DNA from: Spirochaetales bacterium
GTDB taxonomy: Bacteria > Spirochaetota > Spirochaetia > SZUA-6 > DRHE01
DNA: 6,475 nucleotides
Direction: 5' to 3'
Assembly: GCA_011049745.1 (NCBI GenBank)
Contig: DRHE01000049.1
Location: forward strand, 1-6,475
The notes under the pieces are model-generated. The model was not told the origin of the DNA. It saw only the letters and a program-made list of their open reading frames with translations, and searched no databases. The position numbers and the translations under genes were made by a program. Shown here one piece after another: positions 1 through 5,989 of the stretch (positions within the stretch are counted from its first letter, which is position 1; each line of letters opens with the position of its first letter).

Positions 1-227
1 AGCTTGTAGTTGGCCGTAACCAGAACGGGAGACTGGCCATCCGGTGATCCGAGGGCGTAGATTCCCGGTTCCACCATGTAGTTCATGCGAAAGGAGTTGA
101 ACAACCGGCACTTCAGTCGACCCAACCTGTCCCGGCGGGACCAGTCTGCAGTGACAACCGGAATCCTTCCGGCGGCGGTATCGACAAAGCCCGTGACCCA
201 TTCCGGATTTTCACAGCATTCAGACAT
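1..227 (-). CDS. HgcA-like corrinoid protein, N-terminal part (runs off left edge)
   Basis: Partial gene: 75 complete codons are visible and the rest lies beyond position 1. The product starts MSECCENPEWVTGFVDT and contains the blocks FRMNYMVEPGIYALG (about residues 46-60) and SPVLVTANYK (about 66-75). I recognise these from the N-terminal part of HgcA, the membrane corrinoid protein of mercury methylation, and more loosely from the corrinoid iron-sulfur subunits of CO dehydrogenase/acetyl-CoA synthase. These proteins carry methyl groups on a cobalt corrinoid. The start is secure: an in-frame TAG directly precedes the ATG, and GAGGTG lies 3 nt upstream. The residues that would decide true HgcA function, namely the cap-helix N-(V/I)-W-C-A motif, the membrane helices and a neighbouring hgcB ferredoxin, are all outside the window, so mercury methylation cannot be claimed. 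It is divergent from the GntR regulator gene. Family recognition is from memory of motifs, not a search. Confidence 0.68.
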   Translation of the reverse strand, partial: MSECCENPEWVTGFVDTAAGRIPVVTADWSRRDRLGRLKCRLFNSFRMNYMVEPGIYALGSPDGQSPVLVTANYK

Positions 228-230
228 CTA

Positions 231-241
231 CACCTCACTCC
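231..241 (-). promoter_or_regulatory. Ribosome binding site of the HgcA-like gene
   Basis: Read on the minus strand this is GGAGTGAGGTG, followed by TAG and then the ATG at 227. It holds two overlapping purine-rich Shine-Dalgarno-like stretches, and it supports this ATG as the start. Confidence 0.7.
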
Positions 242-254
242 ACAACAGCTTTTC

Positions 255-283
255 ATGATAGCAAAACTCTTAATCTCCTACAA
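255..283 (-). promoter_or_regulatory. Candidate promoter for the HgcA-like gene
   Basis: On the minus strand a TATCAT -10 box (255-260, five of six consensus bases) lies 17 bp downstream of a weak TTGTAG -35 box (278-283). Transcription would start near 248, leaving a leader of about 20 nt that contains the ribosome binding site. The -35 box sits inside the spacer of the inverted repeat at 267-294. The -35 match is poor, so an activator may be needed or the call may be wrong. Confidence 0.4.
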
Positions 284-294
284 GGTATTAAGAG
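267..294. promoter_or_regulatory. Inverted repeat, candidate operator near the HgcA-like promoter
   Basis: CTCTTAAT (267-274) and ATTAAGAG (287-294) form perfect 8-bp inverted arms separated by 12 bp. The arms share the TCTTAA/TTAAGA core with the palindromes at 347-362 and 426-437. Centre-to-centre spacing of the arms is 20 bp, about two helical turns, which suits a dimeric regulator. The repeat straddles the candidate -35 box of the divergent HgcA-like gene. Binding by the adjacent GntR protein is inferred, not shown. Confidence 0.4.
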
Positions 295-314
295 CACAAT
301 CAGTTGAAACTCCA

Positions 315-342
315 GCCGCTGCCTCTCTCCTTCTTCAGCGGC
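315..342. repeat. Short GC-rich inverted repeat between the divergent genes
   Basis: GCCGCTG (315-321) pairs with CAGCGGC (336-342) around a 14-nt pyrimidine-rich loop. No T-run follows on either strand, so it does not look like an intrinsic terminator. It may be a chance stem or a minor regulatory element. Confidence 0.3.
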
Positions 343-346
343 CAGG

Positions 347-362
347 ATTGTATTAAGACAAT
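347..362. promoter_or_regulatory. Near-perfect 16-bp palindrome, candidate GntR operator
   Basis: ATTGTATTAAGACAAT is a 16-bp inverted repeat with a single mismatched pair. It lies just upstream of the candidate -35 box of the gntR-acl operon and closely resembles the perfect palindrome at 426-437. Two similar sites flanking one promoter is a typical arrangement for autoregulation. The binding protein is inferred from adjacency only. Confidence 0.5.
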
Positions 363-377
363 ATCCTAAAAAAAGCC

Positions 378-406
378 TTGATTTACCGGTAATTATCTGC
401 TATTGT
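378..406 (+). promoter_or_regulatory. Candidate sigma-70-type promoter of the gntR-acl operon
   Basis: TTGATT (378-383) and TATTGT (401-406) are separated by 17 bp, each matching four of six consensus bases. Transcription would begin near 413, before the palindrome at 426-437 and about 43 nt ahead of the GntR start codon. A 10-bp palindrome, TTACCGGTAA (383-392), overlaps the end of the -35 box and the start of the spacer and could be a further protein site. Confidence 0.45.
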
Positions 407-425
407 ATCTATTAAATAGGCTGAA

Positions 426-437
426 TGTCTTAAGACA
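426..437. promoter_or_regulatory. Perfect 12-bp palindrome, candidate GntR operator
   Basis: TGTCTTAAGACA is a perfect palindrome in the leader between the candidate promoter and the gntR start codon. A repressor bound here would block the elongating or initiating polymerase, which fits negative autoregulation of the gntR-acl operon. The same core is present at 347-362, and half-sites occur at 267-294. Confidence 0.55.
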
Positions 438-455
438 ATTTGTTGGATAGTTATA

Positions 456-1424
456 ATGGATTTCAAGCTGGAAAAACGCCGTGGTCTTCCCTATTATATT
501 CAGCTCAAGAATTATATAAAGAGCAGAATAGAATCCGGCGCCGTGGAAAACGGCAAGCTGCCGCCGGTCAGGCAGGTTGCCCATGATTTCGGGGTAAGTG
601 TCAATACAGTTCTACGGGCCTATGATGAATTGGGCAAGGAAGGCATGGTAACAGGCGCTGTGGGAAAGGGCACCTTTATAACCACTACGCCCCAGGAGCT
701 GAAACGTCAGACCAAACATAGCCTGTTAAGGAAAATAATCGAACACTCTTTAGAAGAGGCCCTTTCCCTGGAGTTTACGATAGAAGAGTTCCAGGAAACC
801 GCTGAGGATTATATCAGGGAAAAGTTGGAGTTGATGCAGAAAATAAACTTAAGTTTTATTGAATGCAACATTGAACAGATAAATTATTTCACCGATCATC
901 TGGAACTTGACCCCCATATTCAGCGCCTGCCTGTTCTTCTGGATGATCTGGTAAAACAAAAAACAGTGGCAATCGATAAAATCTCAAAGAGTGATATCCT
1001 GGTAACCAGCTTTCACCATCTCGATGAGGCGCGGGAATACCTGACACACCTGAACAAACCGATCATCGGCATCAACCTGGAGCCGGAAGTCACTACTCTT
1101 ATAGAAATTGCCAAGATCTCTCCGGAGAGCAGGTTAGGAATTGTAACCACCAGCGCTCAATTCGGAAAGATTATCCGGGAAATCCTTGAGAATTTGGATC
1201 TGAATTTCATGGAGATTCTGGCTACCAACAGTAGAGATGGAGAAACAGTAAGGTCTCTGGTTAGCCAATGCAATGCGGTATTGGTTTCACCGAAACGAAA
1301 GGTAATGGTAAAAGATTATGCCGGTGCTGAAATAAAGGTTATTGAATTCGTTTTTACCCCGGACAGGACCTCTATCAATAATCTGAAGGTTGCCCTGCTT
1401 GAGCTGAAAAAGAGCTTTATCTAA
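456..1424 (+). CDS. GntR-family transcriptional regulator with an uncharacterised C-terminal domain
   Basis: 322-residue DNA-binding regulator, probably of the citrate lyase genes behind it. Residues about 10-76 are a GntR winged helix-turn-helix: PYYIQLKNYI leads into KLPPVRQVAHDFGVSVNTVL (about 34-53), then AYDELGKEGMV and a wing ending GKGTFI. Residues about 90-130 are helical and charged, probably a linker or dimer region. The remainder (about 130-322) alternates short hydrophobic strands with helices (SDILVTSF at 179-186, RLGIVTTSAQFGKIIREIL at 226-244, NAVLVSP at 273-279). This resembles a periplasmic-binding-protein-like or other alpha/beta effector domain rather than the FadR, HutC or aminotransferase (MocR) types. 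The effector is unknown; citrate, an acyl-CoA or a related acid is a guess from context. The ATG has only a weak GGATAG ribosome site 5 nt upstream. It precedes the lyase gene by 17 bp. The fold of the C-terminal half is inferred from pattern only. Confidence 0.88.
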   Translation: MDFKLEKRRGLPYYIQLKNYIKSRIESGAVENGKLPPVRQVAHDFGVSVNTVLRAYDELGKEGMVTGAVGKGTFITTTPQELKRQTKHSLLRKIIEHSLEEALSLEFTIEEFQETAEDYIREKLELMQKINLSFIECNIEQINYFTDHLELDPHIQRLPVLLDDLVKQKTVAIDKISKSDILVTSFHHLDEAREYLTHLNKPIIGINLEPEVTTLIEIAKISPESRLGIVTTSAQFGKIIREILENLDLNFMEILATNSRDGETVRSLVSQCNAVLVSPKRKVMVKDYAGAEIKVIEFVFTPDRTSINNLKVALLELKKSFI

Positions 1425-1430
1425 GAGAGA

Positions 1431-1436
1431 AGGAGG
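1431..1436 (+). promoter_or_regulatory. Ribosome binding site of the citrate lyase small subunit
   Basis: AGGAGG lies 5 nt before the ATG at 1442, in the short gap after the gntR stop codon. It is much stronger than the site before gntR, so lyase subunits are probably translated at a higher rate than the regulator from a shared transcript. Confidence 0.8.
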
Positions 1437-1441
1437 ATAAT

Positions 1442-2677
1442 ATGGCTCTCAGAGTCGCTGAGTTGACATTTTTTGATTATTTTGCCTCCCGATACAATAT
1501 CCCTGTTCCCCGGCACATCTCCGGCGCTGCTGAGATAAATAAGATCAAGAGATCACTGGAGGAATGGGGCGGCGAAGCAATTGTTAAGCCCGATGTAATG
1601 AGCGGTAAGCGCGGCAAAGCGGGCGTCATAGTTACAGTAAAAAACCTGCATGATGCTCTAAAAGAAATCAAGCGGGTATCCGGCGTTGAGGTAAATGGGA
1701 AAATGCCCCGCAATGCCTATCTTGTGGAAAAGATCCCAGCCCAACAGGAGATCTATACGGCAATCACCTACAACTCAACCTTTCTGGGCCCCTCATTCAC
1801 CGTATCTCTGGCAGGCGGGGTCGATATTGAAGAGGTAGAGGAAGATAGGAAGGTAACAATCCCTATCAACATATATGACGGTCTCGATGCTTACCAGGCC
1901 GGGGAAGCATTTGCCAGCCTGGGGTGCCCTAAGAATTTGATCAGTAATCTATCCCGGGTTATGGTTTTTTTCTGGGATCTCTTTATCTCATGCGGAATGG
2001 AGAGCGCAGAGGTTAATCCCTGGCGCATAACGCCTGAAGGGAAACCTTACGCCTGCGATTTTAAAGCGGTTATCGATGAGTTCAACTACAAGGCCAGGGT
2101 TCCCGGGGTTGTTTTTCCCGAATATCCGGAAAATATTTCTGATTTTGAAGAGGAGATGGCAGAATGGAGCGCCGCCAGCCACCAGGGGCAGGCCCATGTT
2201 TCCTCCCTGGGAGGAAGAAAGATCCTGCCCATTCTCTTTGGCGGCGGTGTCTCAACAATTATCAGTGAAACCCTGGAAGCAACCGGGGGCAGCCCCATCT
2301 TCCTCTCCGATTTCGGCGGCAACCCCCCTTATGAACGCATGCTGGGCACGGCCAGGATATGTTTTTCTCATCATCTTGCCCGGGCCAGGCTGCTGCTTAT
2401 TCTCGGGGGCAAGGCCAATAATACCTTTATCGATGTAACCTTTCAGGCAATTGCCGATGCACTGGTCAGCTATGTGGAAGAGAAAGGTCCTGTAAATATT
2501 CCGGTGGTAATCGGCCGCGGCGGGCCAAGGCTGGTTAAGGGTTTGCTGGCTATGAAGCAGGCTTTAGATTACCTGAAGCTGCCCTATGTTATCTTTGGAC
2601 CGGATACACCGGTGACCATGGTTGCCGAGTACGCGGCAAAGCTGGTCAATGGAATCAGCAATCTGAAGGAGGTGTAA
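1442..2677 (+). CDS. aclB: ATP-citrate lyase, SucC-like (ATP-grasp) subunit
   Basis: 411-residue subunit, close to the roughly 400 residues of the small AclB subunit in green sulfur bacteria and of the first part of animal ATP-citrate lyase. With the next gene product it would cleave citrate with ATP and CoA into acetyl-CoA, oxaloacetate, ADP and phosphate in the cytoplasm. Visible landmarks: ATP-grasp start with VKPD (48-51) and GKRGKAG (55-61); a metal-binding AEVNPW (189-194); then the CoA-ligase-type domain with FGGGVS (266-271), LGGKANNTFIDVTF (321-334) and GRGGP (358-362). These align block by block with human ACLY (KPD..KRRGKLG, LEINP, AGGGAS, IGGSIANFTNVAATF, RRGGP). The Arg at 359 appears to correspond to the ACLY arginine that contacts citrate, which favours citrate over succinate; plain succinyl-CoA synthetase beta is less likely because the partner carries a citrate-synthase domain. 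The AclB symbol follows the Chlorobium convention; plant naming is reversed. Confidence 0.8.
   Translation: MALRVAELTFFDYFASRYNIPVPRHISGAAEINKIKRSLEEWGGEAIVKPDVMSGKRGKAGVIVTVKNLHDALKEIKRVSGVEVNGKMPRNAYLVEKIPAQQEIYTAITYNSTFLGPSFTVSLAGGVDIEEVEEDRKVTIPINIYDGLDAYQAGEAFASLGCPKNLISNLSRVMVFFWDLFISCGMESAEVNPWRITPEGKPYACDFKAVIDEFNYKARVPGVVFPEYPENISDFEEEMAEWSAASHQGQAHVSSLGGRKILPILFGGGVSTIISETLEATGGSPIFLSDFGGNPPYERMLGTARICFSHHLARARLLLILGGKANNTFIDVTFQAIADALVSYVEEKGPVNIPVVIGRGGPRLVKGLLAMKQALDYLKLPYVIFGPDTPVTMVAEYAAKLVNGISNLKEV
2666..2674 (+). promoter_or_regulatory. Ribosome binding site of the large lyase subunit, inside the upstream gene
   Basis: AAGGAGGTG lies within the last codons of the small-subunit gene, 4 nt before the ATG at 2679. 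Together with the 1-bp gap between stop and start this points to translational coupling, consistent with equal production of two subunits of one complex. Confidence 0.8.
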
Positions 2678-2678
2678 T

Positions 2679-4748
2679 ATGCGGGCCGGAAATCTTGCCG
2701 ATCTATTGAAAAAAGGCGACTGGGTTGCCGTCTCCAATATTGCCGGCAGGGAAGCATCACATGTATCGGCAGTCAGCCAGAAGTATTGCGGGAACATCAG
2801 CGGCGGCTGGGCTTTGGGAAAGGGGGGGCAGAAAATCGAAACGCCCAAGGGTGAGATTTCGGTCTTTGCCACCTTTGAAGAATTGCTTCGACTGACCCCG
2901 GCTGAAAAACTTCCCAATAAAATCCTGGTCTACTCCCCGCCGGAGGCGGTTTATGGTGAGGTAAAGGAGATTGTCAAATATGGTGAAAAGATAGTTGAGA
3001 CAATCTTTATTGTAACTGAGCATGTTTCCGTTGAAGTGACTGCCAAGATCTACCAGATCTGCCGCCAGGCAAATATTGATGTTATCGGCTGCAATACACT
3101 GGGTATTATCAACAGCCATGACCAGGTGAGGATCGGCGCTGTCGGCGGCGAGACCCCGGAGGAGAGCTTTAAACCCGGTTCGGTAACTGTTATTTCCAAC
3201 TCGGGCAACATGGTAAACACCATATCAAGCTACCTGCTCTCTGCGGGCATGGGGACTTCCTTCGGCCTGCCCACGGGAAAGGATAAGCTGATACTCTCGC
3301 CCCTGAAAGAGCTGCTGGTCCTGGCAGAGAAGGATGAGAAGACAAAGCTCATTGTGCTCTATGTTGAACCGGGCGGCACCTATGAACATGAAGCCCTGGG
3401 AATTATCAGGGAAAAGAATTTTTCCAAGCCCCTGGTTGTTTACGTTGCAGGAGAGATCGCTGAAAAACATAACATCTCTCTGGGCCATGCGGGAGCTGTT
3501 GTTGAGGGCAGCAAGAGCTCGGCGGCAGCTAAAAAGCAGGCCTTTGACAGTTATTTCGGTATTGAGCCCTTCAGGGTTGAAAAAAAATACCACCGGAGTC
3601 CCGAGCTCACCGCCTCTCTGGCCAGGGGCATCAGGGTACAGGCCCTGCACCACATTACTAAAGCTGTAACCTTGATAGTTAGTGTTCTGGGAATGAAAAA
3701 AGATTTCAGCAGCAGCAAACCCCTGGGTCTCAACCCCTGGTTCGTCAACCTGGGTGAGCTGGGCAAGCACCTGCCTGCTGAGCTTTCTCCAGCCCCCGGT
3801 ATTGTGCCTGAACCCTATAGTGACCAGGTGAAGCAGCAATCAAAGCATCTTTTAACGGGAATGATCAGGCAGTCCATGCGTAATGCCTCTCATGCCAGTT
3901 CCAATGACGGAGTCACCCCCCGCATTTACGGATACTCCCTGCTGGAGGTAATGAAGGAAAAATCCCTGGCTGCGGCTCTTATCCTCTATTGGACCGGTGA
4001 GCTTCCCCGGGATAGTTTTGAGGAACGCCTGGCGGAGATGACTCTTATAGCTGCCCTGACCAATGGCCCCGGCACTATATCGGCTCAAGGCGCCAAACTG
4101 TCTGCTTCAGCCGGCAACAATCCCAATACGGCCATGATCGCTACCCTGGCCACCATCGGACTGACCCACGGCGGCAACGGCGCAAAAGCAGTGAAATTTC
4201 TGCTCGAGTCTTTTGCCGATCTGGATATAAAAGACCCCTACCAGGAGTATGGTGAATTGCAGAAACTTGCTGTTAAGACCGCCGATGATTTCAAGAAGAG
4301 AAAAAGAGCGGCTAAAGAAGCGGGGATCGAATATGAACACATACCCTGTCTGGGCCACCCTGTTTTCCGCCATGAGGCGGTAAATTATGATCCCCGGGAA
4401 AGAATAATCTATAGTTATATCAAGGAATCGGGCAGGGAAAATATCTTCCTGGAGTTTTATCACCACCTGGTATTGGCCCTGAAGGAAAATGGCTCTACCG
4501 CTTTAGTGCTGGCGGTAAATGTCGATGCAGTTATTGCCTCTGTCTGGCTGGGAATCTGCTGGCGGCAGATCATGGAGAAACAGATGACCATGACCCGGGC
4601 AGTTGATATTCCCTTTATCGCCTTTGCCCTGGGCCGGGTTGCCGGCGGCGCCGCTGAATTTTTAGACCATCAGGATTTCGGCACTGAAATGGATATGCGT
4701 ATTCCGGTAAAGGAGTGCCGCACCCTAACCAGGCCAAGCAAGCTGTAG
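2679..4748 (+). CDS. aclA: ATP-citrate lyase large subunit: SucD-like domain fused to a divergent citrate-synthase domain
   Basis: 689 residues, somewhat longer than the roughly 610 usual for bacterial AclA. Residues about 1-300 are a SucD-like CoA-ligase half: KPGSVTVISNSGNMVN (165-180), YVEPGG (228-233) and LGHAGAVVEG (268-277), in which His270 matches the phosphohistidine of succinyl-CoA synthetase and ACLY. Residues about 390-689 are a citrate-synthase-like lyase domain: RIYGYSLLEVMKEK (415-428), NGPGTISAQG (462-471), LGHPVFR (558-564) with DPR (571-573), LAVNVDAVIA (611-620) and LGRVAGG (651-657). These run collinear with ACLY. Odd points: ACLY has ADHGP where this protein has LTNGP (Asn462 for the His), and the end of GR..G...H carries Glu660 instead of His. 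The SucD half also departs from family motifs (GCNTLG for GPNCPG-like, SNSGN for SRSGG). Aconitase and isocitrate dehydrogenase next door favour citrate as substrate, but another citrate-like acyl-CoA cannot be excluded. Translation is coupled to the small subunit. Confidence 0.77.
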   Translation: MRAGNLADLLKKGDWVAVSNIAGREASHVSAVSQKYCGNISGGWALGKGGQKIETPKGEISVFATFEELLRLTPAEKLPNKILVYSPPEAVYGEVKEIVKYGEKIVETIFIVTEHVSVEVTAKIYQICRQANIDVIGCNTLGIINSHDQVRIGAVGGETPEESFKPGSVTVISNSGNMVNTISSYLLSAGMGTSFGLPTGKDKLILSPLKELLVLAEKDEKTKLIVLYVEPGGTYEHEALGIIREKNFSKPLVVYVAGEIAEKHNISLGHAGAVVEGSKSSAAAKKQAFDSYFGIEPFRVEKKYHRSPELTASLARGIRVQALHHITKAVTLIVSVLGMKKDFSSSKPLGLNPWFVNLGELGKHLPAELSPAPGIVPEPYSDQVKQQSKHLLTGMIRQSMRNASHASSNDGVTPRIYGYSLLEVMKEKSLAAALILYWTGELPRDSFEERLAEMTLIAALTNGPGTISAQGAKLSASAGNNPNTAMIATLATIGLTHGGNGAKAVKFLLESFADLDIKDPYQEYGELQKLAVKTADDFKKRKRAAKEAGIEYEHIPCLGHPVFRHEAVNYDPRERIIYSYIKESGRENIFLEFYHHLVLALKENGSTALVLAVNVDAVIASVWLGICWRQIMEKQMTMTRAVDIPFIAFALGRVAGGAAEFLDHQDFGTEMDMRIPVKECRTLTRPSKL

Positions 4749-4761
4749 AGGGCAAAGCAGC

Positions 4762-5973
4762 CTACATGTTGTTGATAATTTCCCGGCCGAACTCAGAGCA
4801 TTTTAAGAGTTTCGCTCCTTCCATCAGGCGGTTTAAGTCATAGGTCACTCTCTTGTTGATTATGGTGGTTTCCAGTCCTTTGATAATCATATCCGCCGCC
4901 TCTGTCCAGCCCAGATAACGAAGCATCATCTCTCCTGAAAGAATAATGGAACCGGGGTTGACCTGGTCTTTCCCTGCATACTTGGGAGCGGTGCCGTGGG
5001 TAGCTTCGAAGATTGCCCGGCCTGAGGTAAAATTGATATTTCCGCCGGGAGCGATGCCGACACCCCCTACCTGGGCGGCCAGGGCATCGGAAATATAGTC
5101 GCCATTTAAGTTCATGGTAGCAATTACATCAAACTCCGCCGGACGGGTGAGAATCTGCTGCAGGAAGATATCGGCAATTGCATCCTTGATGAGTATCCTT
5201 CCTTCAGGCGCCTCGCCGCCGCACTCCTCCCAGGTTACACATTTATCACTGAATTCCTCTTTGGCGAGGTCGTAGCCCCACTGGCGGAAGGCGCCTTCGG
5301 TAAACTTCTGGATATTGCCCTTATGCACCATGGTTACGCTCTTGCGATTGTTGTCTATAGCATAGTGAATAGCTGCCCTGATCAATCGTTTGGAACCGGT
5401 AATACTGATCGGCTTTATGCCCACACCTGAATCCGGGCGAATATTCCAGCCGAAGTTTTTTCGGCAGAAATCGATCAGCTTATGCACCTCTTTACTTCCC
5501 TCTTTCAATTCCAGGCCGGCATATACATCCTCCGTATTTTCGCGGAAAACCACCATATCCACCAGCTCCGGGCGACGCACCGGGCTGGGAACTCCCTTGA
5601 ACCAGCGTACCGGGCGCAGGCAGACGTAGAGGTCAAGGGTCTGGCGCAGGGCGACATTGAGGCTCCTTATACCGCCGCCCACCGGCGTGGTAAGCGGGCC
5701 TTTGATGCCTACCAGGTAACACTTGAAAGCAGCGATTGTTTCCTCAGGCAGCCATGAACCGACTTTATCATAGGCTTTCTGGCCTGCCAGCACTTCTTTC
5801 CAGATTATCTTTTTTTTCCCGGCATAGCAATTTTGTACAGCAGCATCAAATACCTGCACCGCCGCGGACCAGATATCAGGCCCGATACCGTCGCCGGCAA
5901 TAAATGGAATTATGGGATTATCCGGAACCTGTAAGAGTTCCTCTTTCATGGTTATCTTTCTACCTTGGGCCAT
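4762..5973 (-). CDS. icd: Isocitrate dehydrogenase, NADP-dependent
   Basis: 403-residue cytoplasmic enzyme interconverting isocitrate and 2-oxoglutarate plus CO2; length is close to the 416 of the E. coli enzyme. It starts with [13 protein letters not shown] (23-35). Substrate residues are visible: [13 protein letters not shown] (99-111, with the Ser104 that corresponds to the phosphorylated Ser113 of E. coli), [10 protein letters not shown] (144-153), [13 protein letters not shown] (217-229) and metal-binding NGDYISDA (290-297, Asp292 and Asp296). Coenzyme residues Lys331 and Tyr332 (in HGTAPKYAG) and Tyr378 and Arg382 (in VTYDLNRL) match the NADP-binding set of E. coli Icd, so NADP rather than NAD is predicted. 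AGGAGG lies 10 nt before the ATG at 5973 and supports it over the internal Met at residue 9. It follows aconitase by 14 bp on the same strand, and converges on the lyase operon. Confidence 0.95.
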   Translation of the reverse strand: MAQGRKITMKEELLQVPDNPIIPFIAGDGIGPDIWSAAVQVFDAAVQNCYAGKKKIIWKEVLAGQKAYDKVGSWLPEETIAAFKCYLVGIKGPLTTPVGGGIRSLNVALRQTLDLYVCLRPVRWFKGVPSPVRRPELVDMVVFRENTEDVYAGLELKEGSKEVHKLIDFCRKNFGWNIRPDSGVGIKPISITGSKRLIRAAIHYAIDNNRKSVTMVHKGNIQKFTEGAFRQWGYDLAKEEFSDKCVTWEECGGEAPEGRILIKDAIADIFLQQILTRPAEFDVIATMNLNGDYISDALAAQVGGVGIAPGGNINFTSGRAIFEATHGTAPKYAGKDQVNPGSIILSGEMMLRYLGWTEAADMIIKGLETTIINKRVTYDLNRLMEGAKLLKCSEFGREIINNM

Positions 5974-5983
5974 TGTTTGTTTT

Positions 5984-5989
5984 CCTCCT
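5984..5989 (-). promoter_or_regulatory. Ribosome binding site of icd, overlapping the aconitase stop codon
   Basis: AGGAGG on the minus strand shares bases with the TAG stop of the aconitase gene and lies 10 nt upstream of the icd ATG. The overlap suggests a single acn-icd transcript with coupled translation. Confidence 0.75.

Noticed and set aside
315..342. GC-rich stem as an intrinsic terminator or riboswitch
   Set aside because: No T-run follows on either strand, both neighbouring genes point away from it, and no conserved riboswitch core is visible.
2076..2438. Plus-strand open frame of 120 codons in another frame of the small lyase subunit gene
   Set aside because: Proline-, arginine- and serine-rich composition typical of an out-of-frame reading; the overlapping frame aligns throughout with ATP-citrate lyase.
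2822..2828. Run of seven G residues as a phase-variable or frameshift site
   Set aside because: The run lies in a smoothly continuing frame (Gly-Lys-Gly-Gly-Gln), a single short run is weak evidence, and there is no slippery-site context or alternative downstream frame of note.
3225..3839. Reverse-strand open frame of 204 codons inside the large lyase subunit gene
   Set aside because: It lies wholly within a gene with clear family motifs, shows no recognisable motif of its own, and other similar frames on this strand are the expected by-product of the codon bias here.
1442..4748. Succinyl-CoA synthetase (sucCD) as the identity of the two plus-strand subunits
   Set aside because: The second subunit carries a C-terminal citrate-synthase-like domain of about 300 residues, and the first has the RGGP and GGGV blocks of ATP-citrate lyase. 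SucD is only about 290 residues.
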